Below, one piece after another: positions 23,968-32,349 of a stretch of 38,796 nt of DNA (its first letter is position 1; every line of letters begins with the position of its first letter). A program made the position numbers and the translations under genes. Below the pieces are notes generated by a model. It saw only the letters and a list, made by a program, of their open reading frames with translations. It did no database searches and had not been told where the DNA came from. The stretch comes from Winkia neuii subsp. neuii DSM 8576 (GTDB lineage Bacteria; Actinomycetota; Actinomycetes; Actinomycetales; Actinomycetaceae): NCBI RefSeq assembly GCF_000420405.1, contig NZ_ATUW01000012.1:1-38796 (forward strand). Reading direction: 5' to 3'.

Positions 23968-24019
23968 TGCCGCCAGCCCCTAAGCGCTTGCTCGTGCGAA
24001 AGCTTAGGGGCTGGCGGCA
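23968..24019. terminator. 18-bp perfect hairpin between convergent genes
   Basis: The left arm 23968-23985 is the exact reverse complement of 24002-24019, with a 16-base loop. There is no T-run, so it may be a terminator of the actinobacterial stem-only kind or an RNA-stabilising element. It lies between the permease gene and the convergent LytR_C gene. Confidence 0.6.
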
Positions 24020-24133
24020 AAGGTTTACCTAGGCTGGCCCGCTAGGGGCAATGCCGCCAGGCAGAGCCGGGCAGGCGGGGGTGGGGCGCGCAGGTGCAAT
24101 TGGCGCCCAAACCTAGCGGCTGTGGGCGGGCTT

Positions 24134-24739
24134 TTACCTCTCGGCTGACTTCAGCCCAAGTGGCAGGCAGTTGCGCGGGGATTTTAGGCCCTCTTTTTTC
24201 AGAGACTGGGCGACGTGGGTGGCATCTTCGAGTTTGGTGAACTCGTTGCCGAGTGTCAGCTCCAGCTGGCTGCCGCGCGAGCCGTCGAGCACTACGGTGG
24301 CTCCGGGTACGCCCACGGCCAGCGTGTACGCAGCTGCGACGCCGGCGGTACCGGTGCGAATGCGGGCACCCCCGGTGAATTCGCCGGTGGGGGCGTTGCC
24401 AGTTTCGCCTACTTTGTAACCGCGCTTTTTCAGGTTGTCGGCCACCTCGGTTGCAAGCCCGGCTTTGTCAGTGCCGTTGAGCACCGTAACCGTGGAATCT
24501 TTCGGGTCAGTTGGTTTGGCATTTTCTGGCACGCACGGCACCTGGCTTATGCGCGCGACGGGTTTCTTTTCCGAGAACGTGTTGCCAAACGGGAGCGGAA
24601 TAATGCCAAGCGCCATCAACATGCCTACGATCAGCGAAATTACCATCAATGCGGCGCACAGGGTGAATACGACGGTTTCCCGTTGCTGCCGTTTGCGCCT
24701 ATAGAGTTGGCGACCTGTTAGTCCTTCGGAAGTGCTCAC
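24134..24739 (-). CDS. LytR_C-domain protein, membrane anchored
   Basis: The 201-residue protein has a basic N-terminus (RQLYRRKRQQRET) and one membrane helix (VVFTLCAALMVISLIVGMLM). An extracytoplasmic C-terminal domain begins at STVTVLNGTDKAGLATEVAD and includes YKVGETGNA and VVLDGS. This matches the LytR C-terminal domain found in cell-envelope proteins of actinobacteria, but the catalytic LytR-CpsA-Psr domain is absent. I chose the GTG at 24739, seven bases after a TAAACT -10 box. The open frame continues to 25054 but would cross the thiamine riboswitch on the other strand, which argues against it. Confidence 0.85.
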   Translation of the reverse strand: MSTSEGLTGRQLYRRKRQQRETVVFTLCAALMVISLIVGMLMALGIIPLPFGNTFSEKKPVARISQVPCVPENAKPTDPKDSTVTVLNGTDKAGLATEVADNLKKRGYKVGETGNAPTGEFTGGARIRTGTAGVAAAYTLAVGVPGATVVLDGSRGSQLELTLGNEFTKLEDATHVAQSLKKEGLKSPRNCLPLGLKSAER

Positions 24740-24746
24740 CCAACAA

Positions 24747-24752
24747 AGTTTA
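24747..24752 (-). promoter_or_regulatory. -10 element for leaderless LytR_C gene
   Basis: TAAACT on the minus strand lies 7 bases before the GTG start. No ribosome binding site is seen. Confidence 0.45.
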
Positions 24753-24872
24753 GTTGAAATTTTTCTGTTTCGGCATTTTGCCGCGCTCTGGGCGGATTCG
24801 AAGTGGTTCGCCCCGCCAAGTAGCCCCGGCAAACTGCCCGCCCTTCTTTCTCGTGCTTTTCGCGGGTTGGGA

Positions 24873-24878
24873 TATAAT
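24873..24878 (+). promoter_or_regulatory. -10 promoter element of the thiBPQ operon
   Basis: A perfect TATAAT lies about 7 bases before the first riboswitch bases. The -35 region is weak. Confidence 0.6.
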
Positions 24879-24884
24879 CGACCG

Positions 24885-24968
24885 GACGACAGGGGAGCTT
24901 TTGCTGAGAGTGCGGATGGTCCGCAGACCCTCGAACCTGATCCGGGTAATGCTGGCGTAGGTGGTCGA
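24885..24968 (+). promoter_or_regulatory. TPP riboswitch (THI element)
   Basis: The conserved blocks are in order: AGGGGAGC, GCTGAGAG, GACCCTCGAACCTGATCCGG, GTAATGCTGGCGTAGG. Closing stem P1 can be drawn as CGAC (24887-24890) with GTCG (24964-24967). It binds thiamine pyrophosphate and lowers expression of the downstream thiamine transporter. Confidence 0.95.
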
Positions 24969-24989
24969 GCTCTGCCACGTGTGTGGCCC

Positions 24990-25003
24990 CCTCCGAGTGG
25001 AGG
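24990..25003 (+). promoter_or_regulatory. Hairpin sequestering the thiB ribosome binding site
   Basis: CCTCC (24990-24994) pairs with GGAGG (24999-25003), which is the Shine-Dalgarno sequence of the TTG start at 25009. An upstream hairpin GCCAC/GTGGC (24974-24987) adjoins it. This points to control of translation initiation by the riboswitch. Confidence 0.6.
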
Positions 25004-25008
25004 ATATT

Positions 25009-26082
25009 TTGAAGAAAAACTATTCCGCAATAGCCGTTTTGGCCCTAACTGCACTGGCTGTTTCCGCTTGTGGGGCGGGCAATGACCAGAAGGCGTCTGC
25101 TAACAAATCGGCGTCTGAACAAAAGGCCGACAAGTCGGTTACGCTTATCGCCTACGACTCGTTTCCAACTAAAGACATCAAACCTGCTTTCGAAAAGAAG
25201 ACTGGCTACAAACTGAAAGTGGTTGACGGCGGTGACGGCGCTGAGCTCACCAACAAGCTGGTGGTATCCAAGGGCGCCCCGGTGGCCGACGTCGCCCTCG
25301 GCATGGATAATAACGTGGCCCTGACGGCAGCCGATAAGGACGTGTTCGAAAAGACGGACGTGAAACTTCCTAAGGGCGCAGACAAATATCAGGTGAAGGG
25401 CCAGGACGCGCTGGTGCCATTCGATCGCTCCCAGTACTGCCTGAACTTAGACCAGAAGTGGTTCAAAGACAAAGGCAAGGCCGAACCTACCTCCTTCGAA
25501 GACCTAACTAAGCCCGAATACAAGAACCTAGTTGTGGTCGAGGACCCGCGTAAATCCACCCCCGGAATGGGCCTGCTCACCGCGACTATCGCCGATCGGG
25601 GCGAAAATGCGTTCGCGGACTACTGGAAGAAACTGAAGGACAACGGCGTCGAGGTGACGGGCGGCTGGACCGACGCCTTCGCTAAGTTCTCTACCTCCGA
25701 GGGCGGCACCAAACCCGTCATGGCCGGGTATGCTTCCTCGCCCGCTTACCCAACCGGCAAAGACGACGCCGGCAAAGACGTGTTCAACATGAAGAACGTG
25801 GATTCAACCTGCTACGCGGCGGTGGAATACATGTCGGCGCTGAAGGGCGCCAAGAATACCGAGGGTGCCAAGGTCCTCATGGACTACCTGCTGTCTAAAG
25901 ACGCGCAGGAACTCGTCTCGAAGGTCAACTATATGTACCCGGTGAACTCCCAAGCGCAGCTACCCAAGGATCTAGCCGAGCACGGTGCCGAGGTCAAAGA
26001 CGCGCTGAACATCGATCCAAAGAAGGTTGCGGACAATCGCACTGCGTGGCTGAAGACATGGGCCGACGCAATGGGAATGTAG
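25009..26082 (+). CDS. thiB: Thiamine ABC transporter substrate-binding lipoprotein
   Basis: The 357-residue protein has a lipoprotein signal (LAVSAC lipobox). The mature part begins as in ThiB/TbpA proteins, with SVTLIAYDSFPTKDIKPAF and the GAPVADVALGMDNN segment. It captures thiamine (or its phosphates) outside the membrane. The start is TTG at 25009, with GGAGG five bases upstream; the riboswitch and sequestering hairpin occupy the leader. An upstream in-frame extension to 24961 lies in the riboswitch and is rejected. It is the first gene of thiBPQ. Confidence 0.92.
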   Translation: MKKNYSAIAVLALTALAVSACGAGNDQKASANKSASEQKADKSVTLIAYDSFPTKDIKPAFEKKTGYKLKVVDGGDGAELTNKLVVSKGAPVADVALGMDNNVALTAADKDVFEKTDVKLPKGADKYQVKGQDALVPFDRSQYCLNLDQKWFKDKGKAEPTSFEDLTKPEYKNLVVVEDPRKSTPGMGLLTATIADRGENAFADYWKKLKDNGVEVTGGWTDAFAKFSTSEGGTKPVMAGYASSPAYPTGKDDAGKDVFNMKNVDSTCYAAVEYMSALKGAKNTEGAKVLMDYLLSKDAQELVSKVNYMYPVNSQAQLPKDLAEHGAEVKDALNIDPKKVADNRTAWLKTWADAMGM

Positions 26083-26108
26083 GCAAAACCAGTTAGAAGG
26101 GTTTCCCC

Positions 26109-27761
26109 TTGACGAAGTTGCGGTGGGCGGCACGCTACACGGCTTTAGCTGTGGGCGTGGCCGCCCCGCTCGCTTTTATGGCGGTGTTTTTCCTGTGGCC
26201 CGTGCTGACCATGGTCTCGATGGGGCTTTTTGGCGAGGGCGGCGGCTCAGGTTTTTCTGAGGCGCTTGGACGCCGGCGTGTTTGGGACGTGGTGGCGATG
26301 ACCGTGGGCATGGCTGCTGGAGGAACCGCTGGTTCGGTGCTGTTGGGCTTGCCCGGAGCCTACGTCTTGTACAAGCTGAAGATCCCGTTCCGCGGTGCCT
26401 TGCGCGCGTTCGTGTCGATCCCCTTCGTGCTCCCGGTGATGGCGGTAGCCGTTGGTTTTGGTGCCCTCTTCGGCCCCGGCGGGCCGTTGGCATCCTGGCA
26501 CCTGATGGGCACGAAAACCCTGGTGGTAGCCGCAATGGTGTTCTTTAACTATTCGCTGGTAGTGCGCATCGTGGGGCCCATGTGGGCGGGGTTAGATCCG
26601 CGTGCGGAAGAGGCTGCCGCCTCCCTGGGCGCCTCGCCTGCGCGCGTATTTTTCACCGTCGTGCTGCCCCGCCTGGTGCCCGCCATCGCGTCAGCCGCCT
26701 CAATGGTGTTCCTTTTCTGTGCCTCTGCCTACGCCCTGGTGCAGGTGTTGGGCGGGCCGGGTGCTACCACGCTCGAGGCAGAAATCTACAACGAAACAGT
26801 TGCCTACATGGACTATCAGGCCGCCGCCGTCCTCTCGATATTGCAACTGGTAATAGTGGTTGCCGCCCTCGCCGTATCTGAAATTTTGCGAGGGCGGGTC
26901 GAACGCGGCCAGAAGATGACGCGGACGGCGGCCCGTCGCCCTCGCAAGGGGGATCTTCCCGCTCTGGTAGTAACCGGCCTGACTATCGTATTTTTGCTGG
27001 CCGCGCCCATGGTGGGATTGCTGGCCAGGTCGCTGCGTCGAGGCGGGGCGTGGACCCTGCAAAACTACACCGACATGGCCAATGCGGACGCGTCGGCCGC
27101 CATCCAAACCTCCGTGCTTTCCTCCCTGGGCACTTCCTTCGCCACGGCGCTGGTGGCGGCGGTGCTGGCGCTCGCGGTGGGGGTGTCGCTGTCAGTAATT
27201 CTGTCGCGCAGGCCCCGCAAGAGGGCGGCTAAGGGGGCATTGAAAGCGTTGGACATCCTGTTTATGCTGCCGCTCGGGGTGTCTGCGGTTACTGTCGGTT
27301 TCGGCTTCCTTGTAACCATGTCCGGCCCGCCCCTAAATTTGGCTACGTCGTGGTGGCTGGTGCCTATCGCCCAGTCCATCGTGGCGATTCCCATGGTGGC
27401 GCGCACGGTCTTGCCCACGATGAGGGCGATCGACCCCCGCCAGCGCGAGGCCGCCGCGTCCCTGGGGGCTTCCCCCGAACACGTACTGGCCACCATCGAT
27501 GGGCCCTACCTGTGGCGCACGGGCGTGGTGGCAGCCGGGTTCGCGCTGGCGATTTCGATGGGCGAGTTCGGGGCGACCTCGTTCCTGGCACGCCCGCAGA
27601 CGGCCACGTTGCCCGTCGCTATTTACTCGTTGGCGTCCCGCCCTGGGGCAACCGAGCAGGGCATGGCCATGGCAGCTTCCGTACTGCTAGCGGTGGTGAC
27701 GGCAACCTTGATGGTTATTGTTGAACGGCTGCGCCCAAACGACGCGACCCCAATGATGTGA
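26109..27761 (+). CDS. thiP: Thiamine ABC transporter permease, two-domain
   Basis: The 550-residue fused permease has about 12 membrane helices. Two EAA loops are visible: EEAAASLGASPARVFF in the first half and REAAASLGASPEHVLA in the second. This duplicated architecture is typical of ThiP and the iron-type permeases. The TTG start has AGAAGGG 8 bases upstream. It sits 26 bases after thiB and is followed by thiQ within 8 bases. The thiamine assignment rests on the riboswitch and the binding protein. Confidence 0.9.
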   Translation: MTKLRWAARYTALAVGVAAPLAFMAVFFLWPVLTMVSMGLFGEGGGSGFSEALGRRRVWDVVAMTVGMAAGGTAGSVLLGLPGAYVLYKLKIPFRGALRAFVSIPFVLPVMAVAVGFGALFGPGGPLASWHLMGTKTLVVAAMVFFNYSLVVRIVGPMWAGLDPRAEEAAASLGASPARVFFTVVLPRLVPAIASAASMVFLFCASAYALVQVLGGPGATTLEAEIYNETVAYMDYQAAAVLSILQLVIVVAALAVSEILRGRVERGQKMTRTAARRPRKGDLPALVVTGLTIVFLLAAPMVGLLARSLRRGGAWTLQNYTDMANADASAAIQTSVLSSLGTSFATALVAAVLALAVGVSLSVILSRRPRKRAAKGALKALDILFMLPLGVSAVTVGFGFLVTMSGPPLNLATSWWLVPIAQSIVAIPMVARTVLPTMRAIDPRQREAAASLGASPEHVLATIDGPYLWRTGVVAAGFALAISMGEFGATSFLARPQTATLPVAIYSLASRPGATEQGMAMAASVLLAVVTATLMVIVERLRPNDATPMM

Positions 27762-27768
27762 GGCAAAT

Positions 27769-28773
27769 ATGCTGCAAGTAAAAGACCTGACTGTAAAGTA
27801 CGGCAGCACCGTGGCCGTCGATTCGGTGTCTATGGACGTTGCCGAGGGCGAAATTGTGGCTCTGCTGGGCCCGTCCGGTTCGGGCAAATCCTCGCTGCTG
27901 CGCGCGGTACTGGGGTTGGAGCCAGTGGCCCAGGGAAAGATTGTTTGGGACGGGCACGACCTGTCCGGGGTGCCCACCTATCAGCGTGGTTTTGGGCTGA
28001 TGTTCCAAGATGGGCAGCTGTTTGCGCACAGGGACGTGGCCGGCAATATTGCTTACGGTTTGAAGGGCTCTGGGGCGCAAAAACAGGAGCGGGTACGCGA
28101 ATTGTTGGACCTGGTTGGCCTGAAAGACTACGCTCCGCGCCAGGTCAGTGAGCTCTCGGGCGGGGAAGCCCAGCGGGTGGCGCTTGCCCGTTCTCTTGCC
28201 CCCCGCCCTAAGCTACTGGGGCTGGACGAGCCGCTGTCCGCCCTAGACCGCAAATTGCGCGAAGGCTTGGCGGTGCAGCTGCGGCAGATTTTGACCGCGG
28301 AGGGTACAGCGGGCATCTACGTCACCCACGACCAGGATGAGGCGTTTACAGTTGCCGACAAGATCGGGGTGCTGATTGCGGGCAGGCTGGCGGCGTTTGG
28401 TACGCCGGCGCAGGTGTGGACGCAGCCGGGAACGCGATCGGTCGCAGAATTCTTGGGCTACGGGCCGTTTGTCAGCCCCGAGTTGGCTGCCAAGTTGGGA
28501 GCCCGGGTACCGCGGGGGGCGGCACTCGTGGGGTTGGCTCCGGGGGCGCTAAGGGTGTGCTTTGAGGGCGAGGGCGCGCACCTGCGCGTCGATTCTGTAC
28601 ACGTGCGCCGCGGCAGCGTGAACGTGCAGGTGATCCTCCCGGATGGCCAGTTGGCCGGGGCGAGCGCGCCTTTGACCCACGAGGCGGAGGCTATTAGCGA
28701 GGGCGAGCAGGTTGGCGTACGGGTCGACCAGACCCGCCTAGCGGCCATAGAGAAATCCCAAGAGCGGCAATAA
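27769..28773 (+). CDS. thiQ: Thiamine ABC transporter ATP-binding protein
   Basis: This ABC ATPase has Walker A GPSGSGKSS, the Q-loop Gln in LMFQDGQLFAHRDV, signature LSGGEAQRVALARSL, Walker B LLGLDEPLSALD and the H-loop VTHDQDEA. It is 334 residues long, about 100 more than classic ThiQ (about 230), because of a C-terminal domain resembling the TOBE-type regulatory domain of CysA/PotA-like ATPases. It energises uptake through ThiP. It is the last gene of the operon. Confidence 0.9.
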   Translation: MLQVKDLTVKYGSTVAVDSVSMDVAEGEIVALLGPSGSGKSSLLRAVLGLEPVAQGKIVWDGHDLSGVPTYQRGFGLMFQDGQLFAHRDVAGNIAYGLKGSGAQKQERVRELLDLVGLKDYAPRQVSELSGGEAQRVALARSLAPRPKLLGLDEPLSALDRKLREGLAVQLRQILTAEGTAGIYVTHDQDEAFTVADKIGVLIAGRLAAFGTPAQVWTQPGTRSVAEFLGYGPFVSPELAAKLGARVPRGAALVGLAPGALRVCFEGEGAHLRVDSVHVRRGSVNVQVILPDGQLAGASAPLTHEAEAISEGEQVGVRVDQTRLAAIEKSQERQ

Positions 28774-28808
28774 GTTTCAGTACCGCCGAAACGTGCCGTG
28801 CGCCCTTG

Positions 28809-28823
28809 CCGGGAGCGTCCCGG
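28809..28823. terminator. Short GC hairpin between convergent thiQ and pabC
   Basis: CCGGGA and TCCCGG form six-base arms with a three-base loop. There is no T-run. A second possible stem GTTTC/GAAAC lies just upstream at 28774-28793. This is weak evidence for a terminator. Confidence 0.3.
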
Positions 28824-28828
28824 ATTGG

Positions 28829-29563
28829 CTAAACGGCCTGACTTAGTTGGGTCACGTCCTCGGCGGGAATTGCTTGGTAGGCTTTCGCAATCTTATTAGC
28901 CCAAGCCAAGCCTTCCTGGCTGCAGCGTAGGCGTGGAGCAATTGTGGTTATGGGGCGAACCCCGCTAGTTGCGTTAGTGGCAATCGCCCCCACAAAATTG
29001 CCGATCTCGCCCACGCATACAGGTCGGTTCTCGCAGTCCCACACGCCCTCGAGCTGTTTCCAGGTTGTGCCGGCCAACACGGGCCCTTCCGGCCACACCA
29101 AACGTCCGTCGGCCCGAATGAAGCCGACGTTGAACATGGTACCTTCCAAAACCAGGTCGTCTTTATCGAGCCCCGTGCAACAGATGGCATCGTCGGCTGC
29201 GACTGCCCGCCGCGCGTGCCACTGCGGGGCCAACCCGAAGTGTTTCACGTGAGACAGGCTGCGCTGCAGTGGAAACAGCTCGCAGCTGATCGGCCCTGCC
29301 GAGGGGACGCGGCGGGTGGTGATAAGGTGGTCGGCTTCGAACACGCTCACTCGGGCAACGAAGCTACTGGGCTGCGCAGCTAGTTCTTCCAGTTCGGCTG
29401 CGATGGGCGCCAAATCCAGATCGGTGCCAAAGAGAGTGCGGTGGTCGCGCTGCAACCTTTTAGCGTGCAGGTGGGGCCCGCGCACTTTGCCGCCCTCGAT
29501 GAGCATCGTGGTGAAGTGCCCGTCTCCCTTGAGCGCCTGGGCTAAGAACGCATCACTGACCAC
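28829..29563 (-). CDS. pabC: Aminodeoxychorismate lyase (class IV aminotransferase fold)
   Basis: The 244-residue PLP enzyme is of the branched-chain aminotransferase fold. SHVKHFG holds the predicted PLP-binding lysine, and LEGTMFNVGFIRADG plus GTTWKQLEG are fold type IV motifs. It splits 4-amino-4-deoxychorismate into p-aminobenzoate and pyruvate. The GTG start has GGGGAGG at 7 bases. It is divergent from the fused pabAB gene, which supplies its substrate, so together they form a complete p-aminobenzoate branch of folate synthesis. D-amino acid aminotransferase is the alternative fold member but context favours PabC. Confidence 0.85.
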   Translation of the reverse strand: MVSDAFLAQALKGDGHFTTMLIEGGKVRGPHLHAKRLQRDHRTLFGTDLDLAPIAAELEELAAQPSSFVARVSVFEADHLITTRRVPSAGPISCELFPLQRSLSHVKHFGLAPQWHARRAVAADDAICCTGLDKDDLVLEGTMFNVGFIRADGRLVWPEGPVLAGTTWKQLEGVWDCENRPVCVGEIGNFVGAIATNATSGVRPITTIAPRLRCSQEGLAWANKIAKAYQAIPAEDVTQLSQAV

Positions 29564-29642
29564 AAGGTCACCTCCCCTACCTAAAAGCCGACTCTAGTTT
29601 ATTCTTTTGCGGGGCCGGTTCGATCCTCGAGAGCCATGATTT

Positions 29643-29648
29643 TATAAT
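29643..29648 (+). promoter_or_regulatory. -10 element for leaderless pabAB mRNA
   Basis: TATAAT ends 8 bases before the GTG at 29657. A TTCGAT hexamer lies 18 bases upstream as a possible -35. No ribosome binding site is visible. Confidence 0.55.
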
Positions 29649-29656
29649 CTTTGCCT

Positions 29657-31501
29657 GTGGGCGTCTTGTTGATTGATAATCATGATTCTTTTACGTACAA
29701 CCTGGCACACCTTGTTTTTGCTGCCTGCGGGCAGATGCCTCAGGTAATTCTTGCCGAGGACGTAACAGATACCCACCTGGCCGGCGCCGACCGCATTATT
29801 GTTTCCGCAGGGCCGGGGCGTCCGGCAGAATATCCTTGGTTTCCGAACATTTTCTTGGACCCTCCAGCCCCCACGTTGGGGATTTGTTTGGGCTTTCAGG
29901 GCCTGTGTGAGGCCTACGGGGCGAAGCTGGGCACCGCCCGCTACCCGCGCCACGGCGAGGTAACCGGGGGGCGGATGCGCTATCACTCTTTGGAAATAAC
30001 GGACTTGCCGGCCTCCCTGACCGCCACCGAGAGGGACGAGGACGGTACGTTGCTGGGCGTGGCACACGAGTCTTTGCCACTTTGGGGTGTGCAGTATCAT
30101 CCTGAATCGGTAGGTTCTACCGGTGGGGTGGAGCTCATGCGAAACTTCCTTAGCGCGCCTGCGCAACAAATCGGGGTTGGCCTTCAGAGCGAAGCGCAAA
30201 CCGGCCACGCACCCGGCGAGCCGGCCCCCTACTTCGCATCGTCTGTAGCGCCGGCTTCGCCGCGCCCGCCGGCCCACCCGTCCGCCAAACCGATCCCGCC
30301 CTCGTCGGCGCCGGTGAAAGTGTGGTGCGAAAAGATTGACACTGATTTGCCGCCGGAAGCGCTGTTTGCCGCCAACTTCCTTGGTCAAAGCTACGCAGCA
30401 TGGCTCGATTCTTCTGACGGTTCCGGCTGGCACTACCAGTGTTCGGGCACCCCGGCGGCTTCCCTGGAACGGGTGCTTCTGCCCGAGGCGGACACAACCG
30501 GTGTGCCATGCGATTTCGCCCTCGGGCTGGTGGGATACCTAACCTACGAGGGGAAAGCCCACTTCATAAACGTAGATAAATGCCTTGCGATCAGCCCAAA
30601 TGGTGAGGTGTGGGCGCTGGGGTATCGGCCGTGGCAGGTGAATACTGCCGCCAGCCCGGTCAGCGCGTTGGCCCTGCCGGATACGCCGCGCACGTTCCGT
30701 TTTAATCGCGAACAATACCTGGCCAAGATCGCTCAGGCGCAAGAGGAAATTGCCAAAGGGAATGCCTACGAGCTGTGCCTTACCAACTCAATTAGTTTCC
30801 CCGCCCCCGGTAACCCGTACCGTTACTACTTGCATTTGCGTTCTAAGTATCCGGCGCCTTTTGCCAGCTTCTTGCGCTTTGGCGGGCGCGCGGTGCTTTC
30901 GACCTCGCCGGAGCGCTTCCTTTCCCTTAGCTCCGGCGGCCTGCTGGAAGCAAAACCTATCAAAGGGACGTGCCCGCGCGGGCACACCCGGGCCGAGGAC
31001 GAAGCCCTGCGCGCCGACTTGGCCACCTCCGTCAAAGATAGGGCCGAGAACCTGATGATCTGCGACCTGCTGCGCAACGACCTGGGCCGGGTGGCCGTGC
31101 CGGGCAGCGTTGAAGTGCCCGTGGTCTGCGGTATCGAGAGCTTCAGCTACGTGCATCAGATGGTGTCGACAATCAGGGCTCGCAAGAGAGACGACGCGTC
31201 CGCCCTGGATTGCATTCGGGCGGCCTTCCCGGGCGGTTCCATGACAGGGGCCCCAAAAGAGCGCTCCATGCGGATCCTGGAGCGGCTGGAAAAAGGCCAC
31301 CCTCGCGGGGTCTATTCGGGGGCAATTGGCTACATTTCGCTCAGCGGGGCGATGGACCTGTCCATTACGATCCGCACGGCCCTCATCGAGGGCGGGCACG
31401 CCACCTACGGTTGCGGCGGAGCGATCACCCGCCTGTCCAACCCGCAAGAAGAGTGGGAAGAAATCCTAACTAAGGCCCGGCCCATCTTGGGTGGAATCTA
31501 G
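29657..31501 (+). CDS. pabB: Aminodeoxychorismate synthase, fused glutaminase and synthase (PabA-PabB)
   Basis: The 614-residue bifunctional enzyme converts chorismate and glutamine to aminodeoxychorismate. The N-terminal glutamine amidotransferase (about residues 1-170) has LLIDNHDSFTYNL, the nucleophile Cys in GICLGFQG and the His/Glu in HPESVGS. A Pro/Ala-rich linker of about 45 residues follows. The synthase part has the PIKGTCPRG lysine motif, characteristic of aminodeoxychorismate rather than anthranilate synthase, then FPGGSMTGAPK and YSGAIGYIS. I chose GTG 29657 because TATAAT sits 8 bases upstream. TTG 29651 would lie too close to the -10. The symbol follows the synthase half. Confidence 0.92.
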   Translation: MGVLLIDNHDSFTYNLAHLVFAACGQMPQVILAEDVTDTHLAGADRIIVSAGPGRPAEYPWFPNIFLDPPAPTLGICLGFQGLCEAYGAKLGTARYPRHGEVTGGRMRYHSLEITDLPASLTATERDEDGTLLGVAHESLPLWGVQYHPESVGSTGGVELMRNFLSAPAQQIGVGLQSEAQTGHAPGEPAPYFASSVAPASPRPPAHPSAKPIPPSSAPVKVWCEKIDTDLPPEALFAANFLGQSYAAWLDSSDGSGWHYQCSGTPAASLERVLLPEADTTGVPCDFALGLVGYLTYEGKAHFINVDKCLAISPNGEVWALGYRPWQVNTAASPVSALALPDTPRTFRFNREQYLAKIAQAQEEIAKGNAYELCLTNSISFPAPGNPYRYYLHLRSKYPAPFASFLRFGGRAVLSTSPERFLSLSSGGLLEAKPIKGTCPRGHTRAEDEALRADLATSVKDRAENLMICDLLRNDLGRVAVPGSVEVPVVCGIESFSYVHQMVSTIRARKRDDASALDCIRAAFPGGSMTGAPKERSMRILERLEKGHPRGVYSGAIGYISLSGAMDLSITIRTALIEGGHATYGCGGAITRLSNPQEEWEEILTKARPILGGI

Positions 31502-31584
31502 CCGGCGGGACGCGCATGCGCGGCATCAGGTCGCGCGTGTGCCTTTGGGGCCTGAGCTTTGCGCCAGCCAGTACGCTTACACCC

Positions 31585-32349
31585 CTAGGCCGGCAGGCGG
31601 GGGATAGAAGCTAACAGCTGGCGGGTGTAGTCCTGGCTGGGCGCACCTAACACCTGTTGGGTGGTGCCGGCCTCGACAAGTCTTCCGCTCTGTAGCACCA
31701 GAATGCGTTCACATGTTGAGGCAACGGTAGCCAGGTCGTGTGACACCAGCAGCAGGGCGGTGCCGCGGCTGCGCGTAATCTGTTCGATCATTTCCATTAC
31801 GGAGGCACGTGTGGCCATGTCGAGGGCGCTCACCGGCTCGTCCGCTACCAGCACTTTTGGTTGGCTCACCAGGGCGCGAGCAATGGCGATGCGCTGGCGT
31901 TGGCCGCCCGAGAAGGTGCGCGGATATTCGTCAGCCCGGTCCGGATCAACGTCCACGAGTGCCAAAGCCTCCCGAACGCGCTCGCGGGCTGCCTGGCCGC
32001 TGGCCAGATGTAGTGCGCGTAGTGGCTCGGCTACTGTTTCGCCTACGCGCATGCGCGGATCTAGGGACGAATACGGGTCTTGGAAGACTGCGGAAACTTG
32101 TCCGCGGAACTTCCGGCGTCCGCGGCGCCCGCGGCCGGGTATTTCCGTGCCTGCGAAGCTGACGCGGCCGGCTTTGGGGTGCAACAAGCCCAGCCCCAGA
32201 CGGGCGACGGTGGATTTGCCGGAGCCGGATTCGCCCACTAGTGCTATGCGTTCGCCCTCGGCAAGGGAAAGGTTAAAGCCGGCGATGCCGCGCTCTGATT
32301 TGGGGTAGGTGTAGGTGACGTTGTCGAATTGGAGTATGGTCTCGCTCAT
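31585..32349 (-). CDS. Peptide/nickel-type ABC transporter ATPase (DppF/OppF family)
   Basis: The 254-residue ABC ATPase has Walker A GESGSGKST, the Q-loop in VFQDPYSSLDPRM, signature SGGQRQRIAIARAL, Walker B VLVADEPVSALD and the H-loop SHDLATV. The start at ATG 32349 overlaps the stop of the previous gene as ATGA. The much longer open frame upstream to 32664 lies inside that gene and is Arg/Pro-rich out-of-frame sequence. It is shorter than OppF/DppF (about 330) and lacks the C-terminal oligopeptide domain with its Fe-S cysteines. It is the last gene of a five-gene import operon. Confidence 0.9.
   Translation of the reverse strand: MSETILQFDNVTYTYPKSERGIAGFNLSLAEGERIALVGESGSGKSTVARLGLGLLHPKAGRVSFAGTEIPGRGRRGRRKFRGQVSAVFQDPYSSLDPRMRVGETVAEPLRALHLASGQAARERVREALALVDVDPDRADEYPRTFSGGQRQRIAIARALVSQPKVLVADEPVSALDMATRASVMEMIEQITRSRGTALLLVSHDLATVASTCERILVLQSGRLVEAGTTQQVLGAPSQDYTRQLLASIPRLPA

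Noticed and set aside
24878-24968. Longer P1 stem of the TPP riboswitch using TCGACC and GGTCGA
   Set aside because: The 5' arm overlaps the TATAAT -10 box and would not be transcribed from that promoter, so the shorter CGAC/GTCG stem was preferred.
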